From NCBI GenBank assembly GCA_002321305.1, contig DCMF01000134.1, forward strand, positions 1 to 22,092: 22,092 nt of DNA, written 5' to 3'. Made by a program: the position numbers and the translations under genes. The notes under the pieces were generated by a model. That model was not told the origin of the DNA, did not search any database, and saw only the letters and a list, made by a program, of their open reading frames with translations. The stretch is from Verrucomicrobia bacterium UBA1629. Its GTDB lineage: Bacteria > Verrucomicrobiota > Kiritimatiellia > RFP12 > UBA1067. Below are positions 15,640-22,021 of the stretch, in pieces; position 1 is the first letter of the stretch, and the number at the start of each line of letters is the position of its first letter.

Positions 15640-16500
15640 GTGAAGATGGACGATTACGAGCTTCTCGATTCAGGTGACGGGCGCAAGCTGGAGCGCTTCG
15701 GCAAGTATGTTCTGGCGCGCCCGTGTTCCCAGGCGCTCTGGCGGCCGGCGAAAGGCCCGGCGGACTGGTCGCGCGCCGACGCCTCCTTTGACCGCGAGGA
15801 CGGCAACCGCTGGCATGGCCGCTCGAACCTGCCGAAGGACTGGCCCATCGAGACGGTCGGCATTCGCTTCAAGCTTGGCGGCACGGACTTCGGGCACCTC
15901 GGCATCTTCCCGGAGCAGCGCGCGCAGTGGAAGTGGATCAGGGAGAAAGTAAGAAGTAAGAAGGAAGAAGGAAGAGGCAAGGGGGAAGAGGGGAGCGGGG
16001 TGCGCGTCCTCAACCTCTTCGCGTATTCCGGCGGCAGCACGCTGGCGGCGGCGCTGGGCGGTGCGGAAGTCTGCCATCTCGACGCCTCGAAGGGCATGGT
16101 CGAGTGGGCGCGCGAGAACGCCCGTCTGAACGGCCTCGCCGAGCATCCGATTCGCTGGATCGTCGATGACGCGCACAAGTTCATGCGGCGCGAGATCCGC
16201 CGCGGGCGGAAGTACGAGGCGGTCATCCTCGATCCGCCGACGTTTGGACGCGGCGCGGGCGGCGAGATGTACAAGATCGAGCGCGACCTTCAGGAGACGC
16301 TGGGGCTGGTGAAGGAACTCCTCGCCGAGCGTCCGTCGTTCGTCCTCTTCTCGTCCCACACGCCGGGGCTGTCCGAGGTCGTCGCGCAGAACGTCCTGGG
16401 GCAGCTGTTCCCGTCCGCGAAGCTGGAGGCGGGCGAAATGCTGCTCGAAGGCGCGTCCCTTCCGTGCCCCAGCGGCATCTACTGCCGCGCGGTCTGGTAA
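15640..16500 (+). CDS. Class I SAM-dependent methyltransferase, RlmI/RlmK-like (COG1092)
   Basis: Likely a 23S rRNA or related RNA methyltransferase using S-adenosylmethionine; the exact base is unknown. The 286-aa protein begins with a conserved N-terminal part (YELLDSGDGRKLERFG near 6-21; DFGHLGIFPEQ further on). SAM motif I is VLNLFAYSGGST (123-134), the acidic loop is HLDASKGM, and the catalytic-type ILDPPTFG is at about 196-203. The PUA domain of RlmI is absent. GTG 15640 is chosen because it sits 7 nt after the -10 hexamer; ATG 15646 would begin two codons later and is the alternative. Residues about 104-120, just before motif I, are encoded by a heptamer array and are rich in Lys, Glu and Gly. 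Confidence 0.88.
   Translation: MKMDDYELLDSGDGRKLERFGKYVLARPCSQALWRPAKGPADWSRADASFDREDGNRWHGRSNLPKDWPIETVGIRFKLGGTDFGHLGIFPEQRAQWKWIREKVRSKKEEGRGKGEEGSGVRVLNLFAYSGGSTLAAALGGAEVCHLDASKGMVEWARENARLNGLAEHPIRWIVDDAHKFMRREIRRGRKYEAVILDPPTFGRGAGGEMYKIERDLQETLGLVKELLAERPSFVLFSSHTPGLSEVVAQNVLGQLFPSAKLEAGEMLLEGASLPCPSGIYCRAVW
15949..15997 (+). repeat. Heptamer tandem array inside the methyltransferase gene
   Basis: Seven consecutive 7-bp units in perfect register; consensus GGAAGAR, the first two being GTAAGAA. All purines lie on the coding strand except a few bases. Seven units make 49 bp, not a multiple of 3, so flanking bases must restore the frame. The same GGAAGAR unit recurs at 18596-18623 in waaA. 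Confidence 0.9.
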
Positions 16501-16503
16501 ATT

Positions 16504-16512
16504 TGCTATAAT
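16504..16512 (+). promoter_or_regulatory. Extended -10 promoter for the NeuD/PglD-like gene
   Basis: TGCTATAAT, hexamer 16507-16512, directly after the methyltransferase stop. It predicts a start near 16519 and a leader of about 20 nt that includes the Shine-Dalgarno AAAGGAAAGG (16521-16530) for ATG 16541. Confidence 0.7.
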
Positions 16513-16540
16513 GTCCCGTCAAAGGAAAGGATCTTGAGAC

Positions 16541-17173
16541 ATGAGAGACCTGTTTATCGTGGGCGCCGGCGGCTTCGGCCGCGAGGCGGTGTGGACGGTT
16601 GAGCGCATCAACGCGGCGGCGGGCGAGCCGCTGTGGCGTGTCGTCGGCTTTGCGGATGACGATCCGGCGAAGGCCCGCGGCAATTTCGAGGGCTATCCGC
16701 TTCTTGGCCCGGTCGAGAAGGCCGCGAAGGACAATCCCGGCGCGTCCGTCTTCATCGCCATCGGCGACAACGCGATCCGCCGCCGCATCTACGCGCAGCT
16801 GCGCGGGTTCGACTTCCCGGCGCTCATTGACCCCTCGGCGCAGGTCTCACCGACGACGGAGTTCAAGCACGGCACGTTCATCGCCGTCGAGGCGGTCGTC
16901 TCGGTCGGCACGGAAATCGGCAAGTTCGTCATCATCAATGCGCGTGCGGGCGTCGGCCACGATTCGGTCGTCGGCGACTTCGCGAACATCGCGCCCGGCG
17001 TCTCGCTCTCCGGCCACACGACGATCGGCATGGACGTCTTCATGGGCACGAACAGCTGCACGGCGCCCGGCATGAAAGTCGGCGACGGCGCGACGGTCGC
17101 CTGCGGAACGCCCGTCCTGGCGAACGTGCCCGCCGGCACGACGCTGAGCCCGTTCGGCTCGCTGAAGGCCTGA
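16541..17173 (+). CDS. NeuD/PglD-family sugar O/N-acyltransferase
   Basis: A 210-aa left-handed beta-helix acyltransferase that uses acetyl-CoA or a similar donor on a nucleotide-sugar or sialic-acid-like acceptor; the acceptor cannot be told from sequence. The N-terminal domain starts with the Rossmann-like VGAGGFGRE (7-15). Hexapeptide repeats run from about 95 to 200. H140 in GVGHDSVVGD is the conserved catalytic base of the family. The gene is not inside a surface-polysaccharide cluster, but waaA follows, so a role in decorating lipopolysaccharide is a reasonable guess. A good Shine-Dalgarno precedes the ATG. Confidence 0.88.
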   Translation: MRDLFIVGAGGFGREAVWTVERINAAAGEPLWRVVGFADDDPAKARGNFEGYPLLGPVEKAAKDNPGASVFIAIGDNAIRRRIYAQLRGFDFPALIDPSAQVSPTTEFKHGTFIAVEAVVSVGTEIGKFVIINARAGVGHDSVVGDFANIAPGVSLSGHTTIGMDVFMGTNSCTAPGMKVGDGATVACGTPVLANVPAGTTLSPFGSLKA

Positions 17174-17182
17174 TCGTTTTCA

Positions 17183-17254
17183 ACCACGGATTAACACGGA
17201 TGGACACGGATTGCCCTGCCCCAGCAAATCCGTGACAATCCGTGAAATCCGTGG
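17183..17254. repeat. Inverted array of CACGGATT-type decamers forming a long hairpin
   Basis: Three copies of a CACGGAT unit at about 10-bp spacing (17183-17212) are followed, after a C-rich loop, by three inverted copies (ATCCGTG, 17225-17254). The arms pair as 9, 7 and 8 bp blocks separated by 1-3 nt bulges. This fills most of the 111-nt gap between the acyltransferase and waaA. It may end or stabilise the upstream transcript. Its tandem-unit build links it to the intragenic arrays in this window. Confidence 0.85.
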
Positions 17255-17284
17255 CTTAAGATCCAACCGAAGGGAAGCCTTGGA

Positions 17285-18730
17285 ATGAAGTGGACGGTTT
17301 ACAACATTCTTTTTGCCTTGGTCTATCCGTTCCTCTTGCCAGGGTTTCTGCTGCGGATGCTGCGGCGCGGCGGCTATGCGGCGCGGTTCGGCGACCGCTT
17401 CGCGCTCTATCCGGCGGGGCTCTTCCCGTCGGTCGTGCCGTTCGGGCATGACCCGTTCGCCGTGCGGCCGTCGGCGGACGCGCCCGTCTGGATCCACGCC
17501 GTCTCCGTCGGCGAGGTGCAGGTCGCGGGGCAGCTCATGCGCGAATGGCGCGCGGCCGAGCCGTCCGTCCGCTTCTGCTTCTCGACGACGAGCTCGACCG
17601 GCTGGAAGATGGCGGAGAAGGAGGTCGGGCCGAACGACACGCTCATCTACAATCCGCTCGACTTTCCGAATTTCGTCAAGAGCGCGCTGAAGACGGTGCG
17701 GCCGCGCGCGATCGTCCTGACGGAAAGCGAGATCTGGCCGAACTTCATCCGTCAGGCGAAGAAGTACGGCATTCCGCTCTTCCTGGTCAACGCGCGCGTC
17801 TCGGATCGCAGCGCGCCGCGCTATAGGCTGGCGAAGTGCTTCTTCGGCGACGTCTTCCGCTGCTTCACGAAGATTTTCGCGCAGAGCGACCTCGACAAGG
17901 CGCGGCTCGTCGCGGCGGGCGCGCCGGAGCGGACGGTCGAGGTGACGGGCTCGTTCAAGTTCGACGTCGCGCGCCGCAACCCGGCGAAGGAGGTGGAACT
18001 GCGCGCGTGGCTCGCGGCGAACGGCGCGCCGGCGAACGCGCGCATCCTGCTCGGCGGCAGCACCTGGCCGGGTGAAGACGAAGTTCTGCTGACGATTTAC
18101 AGGAATCTGACGAGTCGGGAAACGGGACTTGAGGGACTGGGGAAACAGGGGGGACAAGAGCGGCCGCTGGTTCTTGTCCTGGCGCCGCGTCACTTCGAGA
18201 AGGCCGATGCGGTCGAGGCAAATGTCCGCAAGGCTGGCTTCGCGTGCATCCGCCGCTCCAAACCTTCCAAACCTCCCAAACTTTCCGAACCTCCCAAACC
18301 TTCCGGACCTCCTAAACCTTCCCCCAACCACCCTCTCCCCGTCTTCCTCGCCGACACGACGGGCGAGCTGATGGGCCTGTATGGTCTCGCCGATGTCGTG
18401 TTCGTCGGCAAGTCGCTGTGTGCGCATGGCTCGCAGAACATGATTGAGCCGTGCCTCTGCGGCAAGCCCACGTTCGTCGGACCCTACACCGAGAACTTCC
18501 GTCCCGTGATGAGCGACCTCCTCGCGGCGGACGCGATTCGTCAGGTCAGGGACGCGGCTGAGCTGGAACGGGAACTGGGCGAGGTCTTTGAGGAAGGAAG
18601 AGGAAAAAAGGAAGAGGGAAGAAGTTCGGACGGTTCCTTTTTCAAGGAACTGGGGGTGCGGGCGCAGGCGGCGGTCGAGCGGCGTCGTGGCGTCGTCGCG
18701 CGGTGTGTCGCCGCGATTCGGGCGAGCTGA
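17285..18730 (+). CDS. waaA: 3-deoxy-D-manno-octulosonic acid (Kdo) transferase
   Basis: GT30 glycosyltransferase that adds Kdo from CMP-Kdo to lipid A at the inner face of the inner membrane; marks a Gram-negative envelope. The 481-aa product has a hydrophobic N-terminal anchor (about 5-23), HAVSVGEV at 71-78 with catalytic E77, TESEIWPN at 146-153, GSTWPGED near 258-265, and DTTGELMGLYG then FVGKSL in the C-terminal domain. The family is usually about 420-430 aa; the excess is explained by three tandem-repeat segments at residues about 275-292, 324-352 and 436-447, each at a loop where homologues vary. The Shine-Dalgarno (GAAGGGAAG) is well placed before ATG 17285. No promoter stands out after the hairpin element. 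Confidence 0.93.
   Translation: MKWTVYNILFALVYPFLLPGFLLRMLRRGGYAARFGDRFALYPAGLFPSVVPFGHDPFAVRPSADAPVWIHAVSVGEVQVAGQLMREWRAAEPSVRFCFSTTSSTGWKMAEKEVGPNDTLIYNPLDFPNFVKSALKTVRPRAIVLTESEIWPNFIRQAKKYGIPLFLVNARVSDRSAPRYRLAKCFFGDVFRCFTKIFAQSDLDKARLVAAGAPERTVEVTGSFKFDVARRNPAKEVELRAWLAANGAPANARILLGGSTWPGEDEVLLTIYRNLTSRETGLEGLGKQGGQERPLVLVLAPRHFEKADAVEANVRKAGFACIRRSKPSKPPKLSEPPKPSGPPKPSPNHPLPVFLADTTGELMGLYGLADVVFVGKSLCAHGSQNMIEPCLCGKPTFVGPYTENFRPVMSDLLAADAIRQVRDAAELERELGEVFEEGRGKKEEGRSSDGSFFKELGVRAQAAVERRRGVVARCVAAIRAS
18114..18153 (+). repeat. Degenerate GGGAC/GGGAA repeat tract inside waaA
   Basis: Runs of GGGA recur at 18117, 18124, 18133 and 18140 (steps of 7, 9 and 7 bp), followed by a six-G run. 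The tract encodes a Gly/Gln/Glu-rich insert between a conserved helix and the LVLAPRH strand. It is less regular than the other arrays and could be a decayed copy. Confidence 0.55.
18264..18317 (+). repeat. Nonamer tandem array inside waaA
   Basis: Six complete 9-bp units, consensus CTYCCRAAC, with a truncated unit before and a degenerate one after. Units alternate between CTTCC and CTCCC types, giving an 18-bp higher-order period. It encodes a Ser/Lys/Pro repeat (SKP, PKP) placed before the DTTGEL motif. On the opposite strand each unit contains GGRAG, similar to the heptamer arrays. Confidence 0.9.
18596..18623 (+). repeat. Heptamer tandem array near the waaA 3' end
   Basis: Four 7-bp units in register: two GGAAGAG, one GGAAGAA and one A-rich variant. 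The consensus GGAAGAR is the same as in the methyltransferase array at 15949-15997. It encodes a Glu/Gly/Lys/Arg-rich stretch between two C-terminal helices. Confidence 0.85.
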
Positions 18731-18743
18731 TGGGGCGGCGGAC

Positions 18744-19922
18744 ATGAAGACGGTCGTCTACTTCTACGAGAGCGCGTTCATGATGTGGCGGCTGCGTCTC
18801 GCGGGCATCTACGCCGTCGCCCGTCAGGAGCGTTGGCACGTCGAGTTCGTCGATGTCGGAGACCTGCCGCGCGGGGTGAGGCCCGTGCTTGCCTACTGGA
18901 AGCCGGACGGCGTGATCGTCGAGGGCGGCGTCTTCCGTCACCGGGGCTGTTCGGCGGCGGCGTTCGACGGTCTGCCGTCCGTCTTCTGCGATGCGGACGC
19001 CGCACAGGTTGGCGCGCAGGCGTTCTGCGTGCGACACAACTCCGAGGAAGTCGTGAAGAAGGCCCTCTCGGAACTCTTCGCGCGCGACTTTGCCGACTAC
19101 GGCTATGTCCACTACCGGACGCGCCGTGACTGGTCGGAGGAGCGCGAGGCCATTTTCGCGCGCGAAGTGAAGCGGCGGGCGAAGCGGGGGCACGTCTTCC
19201 GCACATGGGGCGGTGCGCGCACGGAGGATGGCGCGCGGTTGGGACGTCGGCTGGAGGCGTTCGTCGCGGGGCTCCCGAAGCCCTGCGGCATCCTCGCGGC
19301 GAACGACGAGATGGCCGTGCACGTCCTGCGGGCGGCGGAGCGCGCGGGCATCGCCGTGCCGGAGGAGATGGCCGTCATGGGCATCGACAATGACGTGCTG
19401 GTCTGCGAGAACACGCTGCCGACGCTCTCCAGCGTGGCGCCGGCGTTCGAGCGGTCGGGCAGGCTGGCCGCCGGGCTGCTGGCCCGCCGGTTCAAGAGCC
19501 CGAAGCTGAAGCCGGTCGAACTGGCGTTCGGCTCGTCGCCGGTCGAACGGCGGCATTCGACGCGCAAGACCGAGCGCGTCGATTTGCGGGCCGTCCGCGC
19601 CGTCGAGTACGTGCGCGTCCATGCGTGTGAGGGGATTTCGGCTTCGGACGTCGTGCGCGAAATGGGGATGCGGACGCGCATGGCGGAGTACCGCTTCCGC
19701 GCCGTGGCCGGGCATTCCATCCGAGACGAGATCGTGGCCGTCCGCGTCGCAGAGGCGCAGAGGCTCCTGTCAGACCCGAAGGTGCCCGTCGATTCGGTGT
19801 TCTCCCGCTGCGGCTACCGCGACCCGCGCTCCCTGCGCTACGCCTTCACCTCCGTGACGGGCCTCTCCCCCCGCGCCTGGCGAAAGAAGAACCTGCGCGA
19901 AGGAAAGTGTCCTGCGGCATGA
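18744..19922 (+). CDS. XylR-like AraC-family transcription regulator with LacI-type sensor domain
   Basis: A 392-aa regulator with an N-terminal periplasmic-binding-protein-like sugar sensor and a C-terminal AraC double helix-turn-helix. The sensor half ends in the LacI/XylR signature around 185-216 (AANDEMAVHVL then GIDND) and LPTLSSVAP at 225-233. The DNA-binding region occupies about 285-385: first helix-turn-helix near 297-318, second near 348-371 (VDSVFSRCGYRDPRSLRYAF), ending in GLSPRAWR. Proteins of this build, such as E. coli XylR, bind a pentose or other sugar and activate glycan genes. The start is 13 nt after waaA. The GH127 gene downstream and the repeat at 19927-19960 make it the likely local activator; the inducer may be an arabinose-containing sugar. 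Confidence 0.9.
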   Translation: MKTVVYFYESAFMMWRLRLAGIYAVARQERWHVEFVDVGDLPRGVRPVLAYWKPDGVIVEGGVFRHRGCSAAAFDGLPSVFCDADAAQVGAQAFCVRHNSEEVVKKALSELFARDFADYGYVHYRTRRDWSEEREAIFAREVKRRAKRGHVFRTWGGARTEDGARLGRRLEAFVAGLPKPCGILAANDEMAVHVLRAAERAGIAVPEEMAVMGIDNDVLVCENTLPTLSSVAPAFERSGRLAAGLLARRFKSPKLKPVELAFGSSPVERRHSTRKTERVDLRAVRAVEYVRVHACEGISASDVVREMGMRTRMAEYRFRAVAGHSIRDEIVAVRVAEAQRLLSDPKVPVDSVFSRCGYRDPRSLRYAFTSVTGLSPRAWRKKNLREGKCPAA

Positions 19923-19926
19923 GACG

Positions 19927-19960
19927 CGACCTGTCAGACATACGGCGGCGACTTGTCAGA
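19927..19960. promoter_or_regulatory. Direct-repeat operator candidate for the AraC-family regulator
   Basis: CGACCTGTCAGA (19927-19938) and CGACTTGTCAGA (19949-19960) match at 11 of 12 bases and are exactly 22 bp apart, about two helical turns. The downstream copy ends 3 nt before the TGG of the extended -10 and so covers the -35 position. AraC-family activators typically bind two direct half-sites about 21 bp apart next to the -35, which this layout fits. Assignment to the neighbouring regulator is inference. Confidence 0.65.
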
Positions 19961-19963
19961 ATA

Positions 19964-19972
19964 TGGTATAAT
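19964..19972 (+). promoter_or_regulatory. Extended -10 promoter for the GH127 gene
   Basis: TGGTATAAT, hexamer 19967-19972, adjoining the direct repeats. It predicts a start near 19979 and a leader of about 50 nt before ATG 20032. The lack of a -35 fits dependence on an activator. Confidence 0.75.
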
Positions 19973-20031
19973 TACCAGGACTGGACAAGAAGTCGAGGCC
20001 AGGAATCTTAATGTAGAGACGGAAAGTAGCC

Positions 20032-21993
20032 ATGAGAAAACTGAAACGGATGATTGTCGTCGCCGCGTGTGCCGTGGCGGGCGGAACTTTGGCGGGCGGG
20101 GCGTTGGCGCAGGGACTCGCCGAGCCGGCGATGGAGGTCCTGCCGCTCGGCTGCGTCAAGCCGGGCGAATGGCTGGCCGGGCAGCTGATGAAGCAGTCCG
20201 ACGGCCTCACGGGCCATGCCGAGGAGCTGTACGACGACATCGGGAAGTCCGACTGGCTGACCGGGGCGAACGTCGGCAAGGAATTCGCCTGGGAGCGCGG
20301 CCCATACTACGCGAAGGGCCTTGTCGCGCTGGCGTTCGTCCTCGACGACGCGAACCTCAAGGCCAAGGCGCGGAAGTGGGTGGACGCCATCCTCGGTTCG
20401 CAGCGGGCGGACGGCGACTTCGGCCCGAAGGCGCGGAACTGGTGGGCGAACATGATCGCGCTTTGGCTGCTGCGCGACTGGTGCGAGGCGACGGGCGACG
20501 CGCGCGTCGTGCCGTTCCTCGAGCGCTACTTCGCCTTCCAGCGCACGGCGTTCGCCGACTATCCGCTCGCCGCCGAGTCGAAATGGGCGGCCGCGCGCGC
20601 CGGCGACGAGCTGGACGTCGTGCTGTGGCTCTGCCGCCGCACGCGCAAGGCCGAATGGCTCGACTTCGCGCGGACGGTCTCGGCGCAGTCGGCGGACTGG
20701 ACGACCTACTACCATCGCGGCGGCGATCCGGCGGGCCCGAACGCGAACGGCTGCCGCAGCCACATCGTGAACTTCATGCAGGGGCTGAAGACGCCCGCCT
20801 TGCAGTCCCTCCTCGACGGCGACGCCCGCAAGCGCGGCGCCTACGCGGCGGCGTTCGCGCCCGACGGCTGGGCGATGCGCCTGTACGGGCGGCCCGACCG
20901 CATGGTCAACGGGAGCGAGCCGCTGTCCGACCGGAGCGCGTCGGGCGGCACGGAGCTCTGCGCGATCGCGGAGCGCATCCTGAGCTGCCAGACCGTCCTC
21001 GCCGCGACGGGCGACCTCGCGGCGGCGGACGACCTGGAGATCGTCGCCTACAACGCCCTGCCGGCGACGCTTGCGAAGGACGGACGCGGCATGCGCTACT
21101 ACTGTCTCCTCAACCAGCCGTCGTGCGAGGACAAGCCCCTCCTCTTCGCGAACAACGGGGCGGGCAGCGGCCCCAATCGCAACGGCGCGATCTGCCCGGG
21201 GCTGCATGCGGGCTTCGGCTGCTGCCGCTCGAACTTCCACTTCGCGTGGCCGAAGTTCGTGCAGTCGATGTGGATGCGCCGGGGCGGCGGTCTCGCGGCG
21301 GTCGCCTACGGGCCGTGCCGCGTGACGGCCGAGGTCGGCGGTCGCGCGGTGACGCTGGCGATGTCGACGGGCTATCCGTTCGACGGCAAGGTCGAGATCC
21401 GCGTCCTCGAAGGCGGCGGCCGCTTCCCGATCTTTGCGCGCGTTCCCCAGTGGAGCGGCCTGCCGGACGCCGGGCAGTTCCGCACGTTCGAGCGCGACTG
21501 GAAGCCGGGCGAGACGATCGCGCTGGACTTCCCGCAGGCGGTGCGTCTGTCGTTCTGGGAGCGTGACGCCGTGGCGGTGATGCGCGGGCCGCTCCTCTTC
21601 GCGCTCCGCATGCCGGCGGAGGAGAAGGCCGTGCCGCGCTATCAGGTGCCGTTCGAGAACCGGTGGATCGAGGGCGAGACCGAATTCCCGCGCAAGGAGA
21701 TCCGTCCGACGGCGGACTGGAACTACGCGCTGCTCCTGAATAGGGACCGCACGCTCGCCGGCGCGATGGTCTCGGACGAGGGCGACGAAAGCCTGTTCAT
21801 CCGCGCCCGCGCCGTGAAGACGGACTTCGGCGGCTGGGGCTACATGCGCGACGTGACGACGGGCCGCGCGGTCGATCCGCCGCCGTCGCCCGTGCCGGAC
21901 GAGGGCGGGCGCGCGGAGACGGTGACGCTCGTGCCGATGGGGCTGACGGAGATCCGCATCGCGCTCTTCCCGTGGCTGTACGCGCGTGACTGA
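20032..21993 (+). CDS. Secreted GH127-family glycosidase (beta-L-arabinofuranosidase type, DUF1680)
   Basis: A 653-aa exported enzyme; signal peptide about 1-26 (GGALA-QG). The (alpha/alpha) barrel of GH127 covers about 35-420, followed by beta-sandwich domains. Known members use a Zn-bound cysteine nucleophile with Glu and Cys ligands. Here the matching residues appear to be E308 (in TELCAIAE), C358 or C365 (YYCLLNQPSC), and the C397-C398 pair in FGCCRSN. Substrates of the family include beta-L-arabinofuranosides and other plant-glycan side chains; the related GH146 is an alternative. The adjoining XylR-like regulator and operator candidate suggest sugar-induced expression. The Shine-Dalgarno before the ATG is weak (GGAAAG). 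Confidence 0.88.
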   Translation: MRKLKRMIVVAACAVAGGTLAGGALAQGLAEPAMEVLPLGCVKPGEWLAGQLMKQSDGLTGHAEELYDDIGKSDWLTGANVGKEFAWERGPYYAKGLVALAFVLDDANLKAKARKWVDAILGSQRADGDFGPKARNWWANMIALWLLRDWCEATGDARVVPFLERYFAFQRTAFADYPLAAESKWAAARAGDELDVVLWLCRRTRKAEWLDFARTVSAQSADWTTYYHRGGDPAGPNANGCRSHIVNFMQGLKTPALQSLLDGDARKRGAYAAAFAPDGWAMRLYGRPDRMVNGSEPLSDRSASGGTELCAIAERILSCQTVLAATGDLAAADDLEIVAYNALPATLAKDGRGMRYYCLLNQPSCEDKPLLFANNGAGSGPNRNGAICPGLHAGFGCCRSNFHFAWPKFVQSMWMRRGGGLAAVAYGPCRVTAEVGGRAVTLAMSTGYPFDGKVEIRVLEGGGRFPIFARVPQWSGLPDAGQFRTFERDWKPGETIALDFPQAVRLSFWERDAVAVMRGPLLFALRMPAEEKAVPRYQVPFENRWIEGETEFPRKEIRPTADWNYALLLNRDRTLAGAMVSDEGDESLFIRARAVKTDFGGWGYMRDVTTGRAVDPPPSPVPDEGGRAETVTLVPMGLTEIRIALFPWLYARD

Positions 21994-22004
21994 GGCCGGG
22001 ATTA

Positions 22005-22013
22005 TGGCATAAT
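22005..22013 (+). promoter_or_regulatory. Extended -10 promoter for the last gene
   Basis: TGGCATAAT (hexamer 22008-22013, one mismatch from TATAAT) is 8 nt before ATG 22022, again predicting a leaderless mRNA. The bases between include GCGCC, as at the SGNH gene. Confidence 0.65.
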
Positions 22014-22021
22014 TTCGCGCC

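Noticed and set aside
17183..17254. CRISPR array
   Set aside because: Units are only about 10 bp with no unique spacers, and the two halves are inverted; no cas genes are present.
19953..21566. Overlapping + strand open frame starting at TTG 19953
   Set aside because: It is out of frame with the GH127 gene, starts upstream of the promoter, and its translation is Arg/Gly-rich with no domain.
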